A stretch of 64,000 bases of DNA from Arcobacter sp. (GCA_024637195.1 JAGXFN010000010.1:1-64000), one strand, 5' to 3'; shown: positions 9,630 through 19,639, counted from the stretch's first letter. Notes: generated from the letters alone by a model not told the origin. Translations and numbers: made by a program.

Positions 9630-12119
9630 ATGAGTAATGTAACTATTACGATTGACGGACGAGAGATTCAAACGCAAGAGGGCGAATTTATTTTAAATGC
9701 CGCCCGCGCGAATGATATTTTTATTCCGGCTATCTGTTATCTAACGCGCTGCAGCCCTACGCTTGCATGTCGTATCTGTTTAGTTGAGGCTGACGGCAAA
9801 CAGGTCTATGCCTGTAATGCCAAAGCCAAAGAGGGAATGGTCATCTCAACGTCGACGGAGAACATCGAGCAGGAGAGGCGTGCCATCATGGAAGTCTATG
9901 ATGTCAACCACCCTCTTCAGTGCGGCGTTTGTGACCAGTCGGGCGAGTGCGAGCTTCAGAACTATACCCTGGAGATGGGTGTTGATTCTCAGAGCTACTC
10001 AGTTCCCGATGTCGCGCGTCCATCATCAGACTGGGGCCATATTCATTACGATCCGGGTCTTTGTATCGTTTGCGAACGCTGTGTGACTGTCTGTAAAGAT
10101 ATGATCGGCGACAACGCACTTAAGACAGTACCTCGCGGTTCTGAGAGCATCAGCGACGAGCAGAAAGAGTCTATGCCGAAAGACGCATACGCGATGTGGA
10201 ACAAGCTGAACAAATCCGTTATCGGTCTTACCGATGGCGGAGATATGCTTGATTGTACCTCATGTGGCGAGTGTGCCTCGGTCTGTCCGGTCGGTGCGCT
10301 TGTGGATACGGACTATATGTACACCTCGAATGCCTGGGAGCACAAACAGATTCCGGCGACCTGCGGGCACTGTTCTGCGGGCTGTCAGATCTCTTATGAC
10401 ACCAAGCATGAGTCGATAGACAATCCCGAAGACAAGATCTACCGCGTTATGAATGAGTGGAACTATGTCTCACTCTGCGGCGCAGGACGTTATGCCTATG
10501 ACTATGAGAACAAAGATGTGAAAAAAGACGAGGCTGCCTTTGCCAGTGCGATAGAAGCATTCAAAAAAGCGGACACGATCAAGTTTACCTCGACGATCAC
10601 CAATGAAGAGGCTTATATCCTCCAGAGTCTCAAAGAAAAACGCGGCTACAAGCTGGTTAATCCTGAAGCAAAAGCATTTCAGGATTTCTTGAGCGCTTAT
10701 TCACAGATCTCGGGTACGGCGCTTTACGGTGCTGATCTTCAAAAGGCCCATGCGTCGAACTTTATCGTCTCCGTCGGTTCTGCGCTCAAAAGCGACAATC
10801 CGAACGCCCGCTATGCCTTCAACAACTCGATGACGATGAACAAAGGTGCGGGTCTTTACTTCCACCCGGTAGCTGATCCGGTCATTGAGCAGATGGGAAA
10901 ATCGGTGATGAGCATCACGCATGCGCCGCTTCAGGAAGAAGCAGCGCTCTATCTTATGCTGGATCTTTTTGCGGCCAAAGAGAAACTTCCTTCTGCTATA
11001 GCAGCGTATCTTGCTTCTTTTCACAGCACGAAGACGATCACGGTAGAAGAGACGATCAAAGAGAAGGTCATTGAGACCGTCAAAGAGATGAAGCTCAACG
11101 AAGAGACCGGCGTAGAAGAAGAGATTGAAGTCGAGAAGTCGAAGATGGTGCCTAAGCAGGTCTCAAAAGAGGTAGAGGTCGACGAGAACCGTCTTTTGGA
11201 ACTTCTTAATGCACCGAGCGATTTTAAAGAGAAGATGGAAAAGTTCCTGGCCAAAAAAGACGCCTTTGTCTTGATGGTCGGACCGGATCTTTACACCCAT
11301 CCTGCCTCTGCTAATCTAGCGCGTCTGTGTGCCTTGATCGAGAAATACACCGCTTTCGAGCTGGTGATGATCCCGACGCTGACCAATACGCTGGGTGTCT
11401 CGCTGATTTGTGAACTCGACGAGAGCGCCGGTGCTTACAGTATCGGCTATAACACTGAGGCGGACTTTGTCCTCTCGGCCTTGGGGAAGGGAGACCTGGA
11501 TATGCCGGCGATTAATCAGCAAGAGGGTACACTTGCCTCAATCAACAAGCGTATCAATCCGACCAATGCTGCTGTCGGTTACGGAGGCTATGAGCTTAAC
11601 GATCTGGCAAATGCGCTTGGCTTGAACGCGGAGTTGACAGTTGCATACACGAAGCAGTTGCCGGTGGCAAAAGGGTTTAAAACAGAGGCCTTTGACAACC
11701 TCCCGAACCATTATGAAAATGACGGCACTGAAAAACGCGGTTACCTGCTTGACGCGGTAGCAGTAGCTGTAAGCGGTGACGAGAGTGTTGAGGCCTTTGA
11801 CGAGACGATCGCGATCAAAGAAAAGGCACTTTATCTTGCCAATCCGATCCGCCAGTTTTCCGACTTTACCGCAAAAGCACACCAGTCTAAAGAGAAAGCG
11901 GGCTTCTACGCAGGAGCAGGTTATCTTACAGCGCAGGGGCTTAGCGAGGGAGACAGAGTAAAAGTCACTACGGCCAAAGGCACGCTGGAGGTAGAGGTGA
12001 TCCATGACCACTTCATCGACGGAGAGATCGGATACCTTACGACATTTGACAGTAATCTAAAATCTGAGGCCCTGTTTGACGGTTACCGTTTTACTACAGC
12101 TTCAATTGAAAGGGTGTAA
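9630..12119 (+). CDS. nuoG: NADH-quinone oxidoreductase subunit G, second copy
   Basis: An 829-residue paralogue of the preceding gene. It keeps every cluster site: the [2Fe-2S] Cys set, HPLQCGVCDQSGEC, CIVCERCVTVC, CTSCGECASVCP and CGHCSAGC. Between the two ferredoxin Cys groups it has an insert (about residues 170-190). Near residues 465-530 it has a strongly charged Glu/Lys/Val-rich insert (TVEETIKEKVIETVKEMK and onward) absent from the first copy, perhaps a helical extension. Shared stretches such as DFVLSALGKGDLDMP and NDLANALG show that the two arose by tandem duplication. Both may sit in one extended peripheral arm, or be alternative subunits. Confidence 0.92.
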   Translation: MSNVTITIDGREIQTQEGEFILNAARANDIFIPAICYLTRCSPTLACRICLVEADGKQVYACNAKAKEGMVISTSTENIEQERRAIMEVYDVNHPLQCGVCDQSGECELQNYTLEMGVDSQSYSVPDVARPSSDWGHIHYDPGLCIVCERCVTVCKDMIGDNALKTVPRGSESISDEQKESMPKDAYAMWNKLNKSVIGLTDGGDMLDCTSCGECASVCPVGALVDTDYMYTSNAWEHKQIPATCGHCSAGCQISYDTKHESIDNPEDKIYRVMNEWNYVSLCGAGRYAYDYENKDVKKDEAAFASAIEAFKKADTIKFTSTITNEEAYILQSLKEKRGYKLVNPEAKAFQDFLSAYSQISGTALYGADLQKAHASNFIVSVGSALKSDNPNARYAFNNSMTMNKGAGLYFHPVADPVIEQMGKSVMSITHAPLQEEAALYLMLDLFAAKEKLPSAIAAYLASFHSTKTITVEETIKEKVIETVKEMKLNEETGVEEEIEVEKSKMVPKQVSKEVEVDENRLLELLNAPSDFKEKMEKFLAKKDAFVLMVGPDLYTHPASANLARLCALIEKYTAFELVMIPTLTNTLGVSLICELDESAGAYSIGYNTEADFVLSALGKGDLDMPAINQQEGTLASINKRINPTNAAVGYGGYELNDLANALGLNAELTVAYTKQLPVAKGFKTEAFDNLPNHYENDGTEKRGYLLDAVAVAVSGDESVEAFDETIAIKEKALYLANPIRQFSDFTAKAHQSKEKAGFYAGAGYLTAQGLSEGDRVKVTTAKGTLEVEVIHDHFIDGEIGYLTTFDSNLKSEALFDGYRFTTASIERV

Positions 12120-12121
12120 CG

Positions 12122-13105
12122 ATGGAAACATCATATTTGATAGAGACGATCATCAAGATTGTTACGATTTTACTTGTATTCTCTGCGCTTGCGGGTTTGG
12201 GGACCTATTTTGAGCGCAAGGTGCTTGCCTTTATGCAGCGTCGCCTTGGGCCGATGATCGTTGGTCCGTACGGACTGGCGCAGGTCGCAGCGGACGGAAT
12301 CAAACTCTTTGCGAAAGAAGATATCATCCCGACCAATGTCGTGGCGAGAATCTTTAAAATCGCTCCGGTTATCACAGCGGCTACGGCCTTTATGGCAGCA
12401 GCAGCGATCCCTTTTATGCCAAGCTTCACGATAGGCGGCTACACGGTAAACCCTATCGTCTCGGATATCAATGTCGGTATTTTGTATGTCCTGGGTATTA
12501 TGGCGGTCGGGCTTTACGGACCGCTTCTGGGCGGTATGGCTTCGGCAAACAAGTTCTCGCTTCTTTCTGCGGCGCGCGGTGCGGCAGTCTTCATCTCCTA
12601 TGAGGTGATCACGGGACTGTCATTGCTGGCACCTTTGATGATGGTAGGCTCGCTTTCGCTGATCGATCTTAACAACTTCCAGATCGAAGGACAGTGGATG
12701 GCTGTTTATCAGCCGGTTGCCTTTGTTCTTTTCTGGATCGCCGGTTTTGCCGAGACGGGACGTACGCCTTTTCACCTGGTGGCCAATGACCACGAGATCA
12801 TCGACGGTTTCGGTACGGAGTATTCGGGGATGCGCTGGGGTCTTTTCTTTATAGGCGAGTATGCCAATATGTTCTTTTACTCCTTCTTGCTCGCGATCAT
12901 CTTCCTGGGCGGTTTTGGGGATGGTTCAGTCTTGGGCGCCTTTGCACTGCTTGGAAAAGTTGCTTTCTTCTTCTTTTTCTTTTTGTGGACAAGAGCCGCT
13001 TGGCCAGATATTAGACCGGATCAATTGATGTGGCTGTGCTGGAAAGTATTAATGCCTCTAGCCGTGATCAATGTTGTGATCACCGGTTTTGTGATGATGT
13101 TTTAA
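12122..13105 (+). CDS. nuoH: NADH-quinone oxidoreductase subunit H
   Basis: A 327-residue membrane subunit with about eight helices, joining the peripheral and membrane arms and lining the quinone tunnel. Family signatures: FERKVLAFMQRRLGP near residue 30, DGIKLFAKEDI, and the loop ETGRTPFHLV with the acidic segment EIIDGFGTEYSGMRWGLFF. It ends TRAAWPDIRPDQLMWLCWK, a conserved C-terminal block. The gene starts 2 bases after nuoG and is followed by an AAGGGG ribosome site for nuoI. Confidence 0.97.
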   Translation: METSYLIETIIKIVTILLVFSALAGLGTYFERKVLAFMQRRLGPMIVGPYGLAQVAADGIKLFAKEDIIPTNVVARIFKIAPVITAATAFMAAAAIPFMPSFTIGGYTVNPIVSDINVGILYVLGIMAVGLYGPLLGGMASANKFSLLSAARGAAVFISYEVITGLSLLAPLMMVGSLSLIDLNNFQIEGQWMAVYQPVAFVLFWIAGFAETGRTPFHLVANDHEIIDGFGTEYSGMRWGLFFIGEYANMFFYSFLLAIIFLGGFGDGSVLGAFALLGKVAFFFFFFLWTRAAWPDIRPDQLMWLCWKVLMPLAVINVVITGFVMMF

Positions 13106-13114
13106 GGGGTTATG

Positions 13115-13747
13115 ATGAGTAAATTACCAAGTCTGGAAGACTTTAAAGACAGAAATGTAGCTGAAGGTTCTAGCTACTACAATATCGACGGTGAGGTCTA
13201 TCCTGAAACAGGGTGGGGCCAGTTCAAGCAGGTCGTCACGCGTACCTTCAGACTCGAGCTCTTTGTGGGCCTTTGGGTCGTCCTTCGCGAGATGCTTAAG
13301 TTTGAGATCCACACCGTGCAGTACCCGGCGGAAAAACTTCCTATCGGGCCACGCTACCGTGCTGTACACGAGATGCAGCGTTTGTGGGAATCAGGAACAG
13401 AGCGCTGTATCGGTTGTGGACTGTGCGAAAAGATCTGTATCTCAGACTGTATTCGTATGGACACAAAGATCGATGAAAACAGCCGCAAAGCGGTCACTGA
13501 GTACACGATCAATCTGGGACGCTGTATCTTCTGCGGTTATTGCGCAGAGGTGTGTCCGGAGCTTGCTATCGTTCACGGTGGACGCTATGAGAATGTCTCC
13601 GAGCAGCGTGCGCACTACATCGGTTTTGAAGACATGCTGACACCGCTTGATATGGCGATTTCAGGCAAGGTTGCAGAGTACCCAGGTTTTGGTGCGATTA
13701 CACCACACGAAGATGAGCGCGTAAAAGTTACGCCTCTAGCTTACTAA
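13115..13747 (+). CDS. nuoI: NADH-quinone oxidoreductase subunit I
   Basis: A ferredoxin-like subunit of 210 residues carrying two [4Fe-4S] clusters (N6a/N6b) that pass electrons to NuoB. Both motifs are intact: CIGCGLCEKICISDC and CIFCGYCAEVCPE. The N-terminal amphipathic region (FKQVVTRTFRLELFVGLWVV) is where the family lies on the membrane. I prefer ATG 13115, five bases after AAGGGG, to the ATG at 13112. It is followed nine bases later by nuoJ. Confidence 0.96.
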   Translation: MSKLPSLEDFKDRNVAEGSSYYNIDGEVYPETGWGQFKQVVTRTFRLELFVGLWVVLREMLKFEIHTVQYPAEKLPIGPRYRAVHEMQRLWESGTERCIGCGLCEKICISDCIRMDTKIDENSRKAVTEYTINLGRCIFCGYCAEVCPELAIVHGGRYENVSEQRAHYIGFEDMLTPLDMAISGKVAEYPGFGAITPHEDERVKVTPLAY

Positions 13748-13756
13748 GGAGATTGA

Positions 13757-14323
13757 ATGTTTGAAGCAATAGCTTTTTATCTGTTTGCATTTTTGACGAT
13801 TGCGATGTTTTGGATCACGGTCACGACAAAGCACGCTCTTTATGCATTGACAGCTTTGGCGGCAGGAATGATCTTCATCTCTGCATTTTTCTTTATCCTT
13901 GGAGCCGACTTCATGGGTGTCATCCAAATCATCGTCTATTCGGGCGCGGTTATGGCACTGTATGCCTTTGGAATGATGTTTTTCGATACGACACGCGAGC
14001 TTCATGAAAAGAATCCAAGCAGCATGCTTGTCTTTCTTCTCAGTGGTATGGCGGCACTTCTGGTCGTTGTTATGGTCTCTGCGCCTATCGTTTCGCAGAA
14101 CATCGAAGCTTACTATCCGATCATAGAAGGCGTGGGCAACTCACAGGCGATCGGTATGGTTCTTTTTACCAAATACCTTGTTCCTTTTGAGCTCGCAGCG
14201 ATCATGCTGCTGGTCGCTATGATCGCAGGAATTATTATGGCAGGCAAGAAAATGGACATCTCGTACTCTGAAATGAGCGAAGAGCAGATTGATGAAAAAC
14301 TAGACGGGGAGGTAATCTCATAA
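13757..14323 (+). CDS. nuoJ: NADH-quinone oxidoreductase subunit J
   Basis: A 188-residue membrane subunit with five predicted helices. The conserved segment FMGVIQIIVYSGAVMALYAF (helix 3, near residues 55-75) is the part of NuoJ whose pi-bulge helix is coupled to quinone chemistry. The acidic tail (MSEEQIDEKLDGEV) is cytoplasmic. An AAGGAG ribosome site precedes the ATG. The last base of its stop is the first base of nuoK. Confidence 0.95.
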   Translation: MFEAIAFYLFAFLTIAMFWITVTTKHALYALTALAAGMIFISAFFFILGADFMGVIQIIVYSGAVMALYAFGMMFFDTTRELHEKNPSSMLVFLLSGMAALLVVVMVSAPIVSQNIEAYYPIIEGVGNSQAIGMVLFTKYLVPFELAAIMLLVAMIAGIIMAGKKMDISYSEMSEEQIDEKLDGEVIS

Positions 14324-14628
14324 TGGAAATTACTCTAACGCATTATCTTGTGCTTTCAACAGTGCTGTTTGCAATCGGTCTTATCGGGGTTATGCGCCGT
14401 AAAAACCTGCTGATGCTGTTTTTTGCAACAGAGATCTTACTTAACGCAGTCAATATCGCTTTAGTGGCGATTTCGCACTACCATGGGGATTTTACAGGGC
14501 AGCTTTTCGCCTTTTTCGTCATTGCGATAGCCGCATCGGAAGTGGCTGTGGGCCTTGGTCTGCTTGTTCTTTGGTTTAAACGCGAGAACAAAATCGATCT
14601 TGATATTATGACATCGATGAAAGGTTAA
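14323..14628 (+). CDS. nuoK: NADH-quinone oxidoreductase subunit K
   Basis: A 101-residue protein with three membrane helices, homologous to MnhC/MrpC antiporter subunits. The two membrane glutamates needed for proton transfer are seen in FATEILLNAVNI (helix 2) and AIAASEVAVGLGLLV (helix 3). The size is typical. It overlaps nuoJ by one base and is followed by nuoL five bases later. Confidence 0.96.
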   Translation: MEITLTHYLVLSTVLFAIGLIGVMRRKNLLMLFFATEILLNAVNIALVAISHYHGDFTGQLFAFFVIAIAASEVAVGLGLLVLWFKRENKIDLDIMTSMKG

Positions 14629-14633
14629 TTCGG

Positions 14634-16529
14634 ATGGAAATGTATTTATATATCGCACTTTTTGCTCCGCTGGTAGGTTCACTTACAGCAGGACTTTTCG
14701 GTGCACAAAAGAAGACCATGTTTACAGGTCTGTTCGCATCAGGGATGTTGTTTGCTTCATTTATAAGTTCACTTCTTCTTCTGCTTCAAGTTCTTCAGGG
14801 AAATACTTACCATGTCGAGATGATGACATGGATTGCTACGGGCGATCTTTTTGTTCCGTTCGGTTTTGTTGTCAATCAAGTGACAGTAACGATGATGATG
14901 GTTGTGACAACGGTTTCAACAGTCGTTCACGTTTACTCCATCGGTTACATGGATCATGATAAAAGTTTTAACCGTTTCTTCGCTTACCTAAGTGCCTTCG
15001 TTTTCTCGATGATGGTGCTGGTGATGAGTGACAATCTTCTGGGTCTGTTTATCGGATGGGAAGGCGTAGGTGTCTGTTCGTGGCTGCTGATCGGTTTTTG
15101 GTACCACAAAGAGAGCGCGACATGGGCGGCCAACGAAGCCTTCATTATGAACCGTATCGCTGACCTTGCGATGCTTATCGGTATCTTTATCATCTACTGG
15201 AACCTTGGTACACTTCAGTACGAGGGTATCTTCGCAGGCGTAAACGATCTTAATCACGGCGTCTTGACGGCGGCTGGTATCTTCTTGTTTATCGGCGCAA
15301 TGGGTAAATCGGCGCAGTTTCCGCTGCACACCTGGCTTGCTGATGCGATGGAGGGTCCTACTCCGGTATCGGCACTTATCCACGCAGCGACGATGGTAAC
15401 AGCGGGAGTCTATCTTGTTGTGCGTATGAACCCGCTGTATGACCTTATTCCTGATGTCGGTCTCTTTATCGCCAGCCTGGGTGCTTTTGTCGCTATGTTT
15501 GCCGCGACGATGGCTCTGGTTAACCGCGATATGAAACGCATCATCGCCTACTCGACACTCTCTCAGCTGGGATATATGTTCGTTGCGGCGGGTCTGGGTG
15601 CCTACTGGGTAGCGCTTTTCCACCTGATGGCACACGCCTTCTTCAAGGCGCTGCTGTTCCTGGGTGCGGGAAATGTCATGCACGCGATGGACAACGAGCT
15701 TGATCCTTTCAAGATGGGCGGGCTTAAGAAGGCGATGAAGGGGACATTTATCATGATGTTCTTGGCTTCTGTCGCTTTGGCAGGTATCTTTCCTTTCGCC
15801 GGTTTCTTCTCGAAGGACCTGATACTGGAAGTCGCCTTTGTCGAGCATCACTATATTCTCTACACGGTTCTGCTGTTGACTGCCGGTCTGACCGCTTTCT
15901 ACTCTTTCCGTCTTGTTGCGCTTATCTTCCACGGCGAAGAGCGCTACAAGATTTTCGGTTTCCATCCGCACGAGGCCTACAAGTATATGCTCGTGGCGAT
16001 GAGCCCGCTGCTTATCCTTGCGATCATTGCCGGTTTCTTGTTCAAAGGAACCTATTATGAGATGGTGACGGCGATGCTTCCTGCCGGCGAATATCATATT
16101 CACAGTCAGCTCGTCTACTGGGTGATGACGATCGGCACGCAGCTTTTTGTAATTGCTGCCATCCTTTATGCCTACCGAAAATATGAGAACGCAAAGATTG
16201 ACAAGAAAGTCGAGGCAGGTTTCTTCTATCAGCTTCTTTTCAATCAGTATTATATTCCTAAGCTCTATGACGAACTCTTTTCCAAGCCCTATGCGGAGCT
16301 TTCGAAGATGATGTGGAAAATCGACAACACGGTTGTCGATGCAAGTGTTGACGGCATCGCCAATGTCTTCTATGGCACAGGAAACAAAACCCACACCATG
16401 CAGGACGGAAACCTTTCTTCTATGCTGCGTTGGATGGTTCTTGGTCTGGTCGCACTGCTTGTCTCTGCGGCTGTCTTTATCGGTATTGTGACCAATGCCG
16501 ATGCAATTATGAAATTATTGGGGGCTTAA
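14634..16529 (+). CDS. nuoL: NADH-quinone oxidoreductase subunit L
   Basis: A 631-residue antiporter-like subunit at the distal end of the membrane arm, with the long lateral helix expected in the C-terminal third. Signatures: GWEGVGVCSWLLIGFW (Glu of the proton channel), the discontinuous helix segment with GKSAQFPLHTWLADAMEGPTP, HAATMVTAGVYL, and KRIIAYSTLSQLGYM with its channel Lys. The length fits NuoL. It lies five bases after nuoK and four before nuoM. Confidence 0.97.
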   Translation: MEMYLYIALFAPLVGSLTAGLFGAQKKTMFTGLFASGMLFASFISSLLLLLQVLQGNTYHVEMMTWIATGDLFVPFGFVVNQVTVTMMMVVTTVSTVVHVYSIGYMDHDKSFNRFFAYLSAFVFSMMVLVMSDNLLGLFIGWEGVGVCSWLLIGFWYHKESATWAANEAFIMNRIADLAMLIGIFIIYWNLGTLQYEGIFAGVNDLNHGVLTAAGIFLFIGAMGKSAQFPLHTWLADAMEGPTPVSALIHAATMVTAGVYLVVRMNPLYDLIPDVGLFIASLGAFVAMFAATMALVNRDMKRIIAYSTLSQLGYMFVAAGLGAYWVALFHLMAHAFFKALLFLGAGNVMHAMDNELDPFKMGGLKKAMKGTFIMMFLASVALAGIFPFAGFFSKDLILEVAFVEHHYILYTVLLLTAGLTAFYSFRLVALIFHGEERYKIFGFHPHEAYKYMLVAMSPLLILAIIAGFLFKGTYYEMVTAMLPAGEYHIHSQLVYWVMTIGTQLFVIAAILYAYRKYENAKIDKKVEAGFFYQLLFNQYYIPKLYDELFSKPYAELSKMMWKIDNTVVDASVDGIANVFYGTGNKTHTMQDGNLSSMLRWMVLGLVALLVSAAVFIGIVTNADAIMKLLGA

Positions 16530-16532
16530 TAG

Positions 16533-18140
16533 ATGATTGATCATATCTTATCAATTTTAATCTTTTTTCCGTTAGTGGCGGGGGTTCTTGGTTTCATGGT
16601 AAACAAAGACTCTTTCCGTGCTTACGGTATAGCGGTGTCGGGAATTGAATTCCTGCTTTCACTGTGGTTATGGTACGCTTTTGACAACACCAACGGCGGA
16701 TTCCAGTTTGTTGAGATGGCTGCACTTGTGCCTGCCTTTGGTATCTCGTATCAGCTTGGTATTGACGGTATCTCGCTCTTTATCATCATCATGTCGACAC
16801 TGGTCACCTTTATCGGTATCGCCTCCTTGACAGAGACGCGTAATGTCAAAAATATGATCATTACGCTGCTTGTGTTAGAGATGACGATGGTCGGTGTTTT
16901 TGCGGCAATGGACGCGATCTTGTTCTATGTCTTCTGGGAACTTTCGTTAGTGCCTATGCTCTACCTTATCGGTGCATGGGGCGGTCCTAAGCGCGTTTAT
17001 GCCTCGATCAAGTTCTTCCTCTATACCTTCACAGGTTCATTGGTGATGCTGGTGGGGATGATCTTTATGGCCTACCTTTATCAGCAGGCGACAGGACAGT
17101 GGTCTTTCTCGTTTACCGAGTGGTACCGCGTTGTTCTTCCGATGAACTACCAGCTCTGGCTTTTTGCGGCATTCTTCCTTGGTTTTGCGATCAAGGTCCC
17201 GATGTTCCCGTTCCACACCTGGCTTCCGTATGCACACGGACAGGCACCGACTATCGGTTCGGTGATCCTTGCTGCGGTACTGTTGAAGATGGGAACCTAC
17301 GGATTTGTCCGTCTTTCGCTTCCGCTTTTCCCGGATGCCTCTGTTTTCTTTATCCCATTTGTTGTCGCACTGGCGCTGATCATGATCGTCTACACGGCGA
17401 TGGTGGCCTACGCACAAGAAGATATCAAACAGGTCGTTGCTTACTCTTCGGTATCACACATGGGTGTTATCATCCTGGGTACTTTCGCCTTGAATATTGA
17501 AGGGGTTTCGGGTTCGGTCTTTTTGATGATCGGCCACGGTATCGTTTCAGGCGCGCTGTTCTTGCTTGTGGGGGTCATCTATGACAGACGCCACACTAAG
17601 ATGATGAACGAGTTCGGCGGCCTGGCTTCGGTGATGCCACGCTATGCGACGATCTTCGGTATTATGATGATGGCCTCTGTGGGACTTCCGCTGACGATCA
17701 ACTTCGTCGGCGAGTTCCTTTCGCTTCTTGGTATCTACAAGGTCTCTATGATGTACGCTCTCGTAGGCGGTCTGGCGATCATTGTCGGTGCTATCTATAT
17801 GCTGAGTGCATATAAAAAAGTCTTCTTCGGCCATGTGACGAAGAAAGAAAACGAGAACCTGCCTGACGTAAACAGAACAGAGCTGTATGCCCTGATTCCT
17901 TTGACGATCATCGCGATCTGGCTGGGTGTATACCCTAAGCCGGTGCTTGACCCAATAGACCGCTCGGTACGTGAAAACGTGCTTAACATCATGTACCAAA
18001 AAGTAAATACAGAGATGGGAACGCCCGAAGCACGTGCTCTTATTTCTGATCCTTACGCTGTAAAAGAAACAATAGCAGTGGCCATGCCAGAAGCTAAAAA
18101 GCATCCCGCTGCTGCACATCACACACCGGAGGCCCACTAA
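16533..18140 (+). CDS. nuoM: NADH-quinone oxidoreductase subunit M
   Basis: A 535-residue antiporter-like membrane subunit that pumps protons. Conserved parts: FYVFWELSLVPMLYLIGAWG with the channel Glu, FLGFAIKVPMFPFHTWLPYA, KMGTYGFVRLSLPLFP, and EDIKQVVAYSSVSHMG. The C-terminus carries a soluble, His- and Ala-rich tail (KKHPAAAHHTPEAH) with no known role. The last base of its stop is the first base of nuoN. Confidence 0.97.
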   Translation: MIDHILSILIFFPLVAGVLGFMVNKDSFRAYGIAVSGIEFLLSLWLWYAFDNTNGGFQFVEMAALVPAFGISYQLGIDGISLFIIIMSTLVTFIGIASLTETRNVKNMIITLLVLEMTMVGVFAAMDAILFYVFWELSLVPMLYLIGAWGGPKRVYASIKFFLYTFTGSLVMLVGMIFMAYLYQQATGQWSFSFTEWYRVVLPMNYQLWLFAAFFLGFAIKVPMFPFHTWLPYAHGQAPTIGSVILAAVLLKMGTYGFVRLSLPLFPDASVFFIPFVVALALIMIVYTAMVAYAQEDIKQVVAYSSVSHMGVIILGTFALNIEGVSGSVFLMIGHGIVSGALFLLVGVIYDRRHTKMMNEFGGLASVMPRYATIFGIMMMASVGLPLTINFVGEFLSLLGIYKVSMMYALVGGLAIIVGAIYMLSAYKKVFFGHVTKKENENLPDVNRTELYALIPLTIIAIWLGVYPKPVLDPIDRSVRENVLNIMYQKVNTEMGTPEARALISDPYAVKETIAVAMPEAKKHPAAAHHTPEAH

Positions 18141-19639
18141 TGTTAGAAGCAGTAAATGTAAGTTTTGCCTCTTTAAATATTCAGACCCTGTATCCGATGC
18201 TAATTGCGATTTCCGGTGCTCTTTTTATTCTCTGTATTGACCTGATCAAATCGGGTCTTAACAAAAGCATGTATGTCATGGTCACGCTGCTCTTCTTGGC
18301 ACTTGATCTTGGCGCGGTACTTGACTTTATCGGCGTATTTGAGACAACGGGCGCAGTCCGGGGTGTCTTTGATGTGATACTGATGGACGGCCTGGCTATC
18401 TTGGCACAGATCATTATGCTTACAGCCTCGATGCTCTTTATTTTGTTGGCGCTGACCAAACAGCGTTTCAACGAGTACCGTTTTCCGGAGTATTTTGCAC
18501 TCTTTCTCTTTATGATTGCCGGACTTCAGTTCATGGTGGCGTCGGATAACCTTATTCTGGTCTTCGTCGGCCTTGAGACCTCTTCTTTGGCCTTGTATCC
18601 GATGATCGCGATGCACAACCGCCGCAACTCATTTGAAGCAGCGGCGAAGTACTTCACTATGGGCGCTTTGGCTGCGGGCTTCTTTGCGTTCGGCGCGATG
18701 ATTTTGTATGCGCTTACAGGCACTGTGGAGATCGGTGTGATGGCTACGTCGCTTGCGGCAACAGGCATCGATACTGCGTCGATGATCTTTATCATTGTCG
18801 CAACAGTCTTTTTGCTTTCGGCCTTTGCCTTCAAACTGGGCCTGGTGCCGTTTCACACCTGGACACCCGATGTCTATCAGGGCTCTACAGCAGCACTGGC
18901 AGGCTTTATGTCTATCGTGCCAAAACTGGCAGCATTTGTCGTTGCGATCCGCCTTTTTGAGTTTTTGCTCTCAACGGGTGTGGTCTGGATCGAGATCATG
19001 CTGTATGTCATCGTCGTTTTGACGATGACAATGTCAAATATCTGGGCGCTGGTGCAAAAAGATGTCAAGCGAATGCTTGGCTACTCTTCAATCTCGCATG
19101 CCGGTTTCGTGATGGCGGCGGTACTGATCGGTACGACCCATGCCAACACGGCGCTCTTTTTGTACTGGGCACTCTTCGCCTTCGCCAACCTCGGCGCCTT
19201 TGCAATGCTCTGGATCACTCATGAAAAAGAGCACAACAGAACGTCTGACGATGCCTTCGAGAAGTTCTCGGGCATGATCAAAACCGCTCCTTTTGCGGCA
19301 GTGATGATGGCACTCTTCATGCTGAGTCTGGCCGGGATTCCGCCATTTGCACTTTTTTGGGGCAAGCTTTATCTGATCTCTTCTGCCGTAACGGGCGGCT
19401 ATATCGTGCTTGCCTTGATCATGGCCCTTAACTCGGCAGTTGCGGCTTACTATTATGTCAAGATCATTGTCTATATGTTTATGAAAGAACCCGTCGGCCA
19501 AAATGACTATATGGTCAACTCTTCGACGGTACTCAAAACAGTGATCGGTACGGCGGCCCTCTTTACGATCGCTTCCGTCCTAGCGGTGAGTCCATTAATG
19601 GAATTTGTCGCAAGAATGGTGTACAATAGCGGTTACTAG
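18140..19639 (+). CDS. nuoN: NADH-quinone oxidoreductase subunit N
   Basis: A 499-residue antiporter-like subunit, the third of the L/M/N set and the end of the nuo operon. Signatures: LVFVGLETSSLALYPMIA with the Glu, AFKLGLVPFHTWTPDVYQG, KDVKRMLGYSSISHAGFVM, and FMLSLAGIPPFALFWGKLYL. It overlaps nuoM by one base. pflA follows 50 bases later, so the two may share a transcript. Confidence 0.97.
   Translation: MLEAVNVSFASLNIQTLYPMLIAISGALFILCIDLIKSGLNKSMYVMVTLLFLALDLGAVLDFIGVFETTGAVRGVFDVILMDGLAILAQIIMLTASMLFILLALTKQRFNEYRFPEYFALFLFMIAGLQFMVASDNLILVFVGLETSSLALYPMIAMHNRRNSFEAAAKYFTMGALAAGFFAFGAMILYALTGTVEIGVMATSLAATGIDTASMIFIIVATVFLLSAFAFKLGLVPFHTWTPDVYQGSTAALAGFMSIVPKLAAFVVAIRLFEFLLSTGVVWIEIMLYVIVVLTMTMSNIWALVQKDVKRMLGYSSISHAGFVMAAVLIGTTHANTALFLYWALFAFANLGAFAMLWITHEKEHNRTSDDAFEKFSGMIKTAPFAAVMMALFMLSLAGIPPFALFWGKLYLISSAVTGGYIVLALIMALNSAVAAYYYVKIIVYMFMKEPVGQNDYMVNSSTVLKTVIGTAALFTIASVLAVSPLMEFVARMVYNSGY

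Noticed and set aside
7378-12119. Assembly duplication of nuoG
   Set aside because: The two copies are clearly diverged at protein level and the second has unique inserts, so this is a true old duplication.
14988-16394. A 468-codon open frame on the minus strand across nuoL
   Set aside because: It is antisense to a clear nuoL gene, its product is low-complexity and basic with no recognisable motif, and it has no ribosome site. It is a by-product of codon bias in nuoL.
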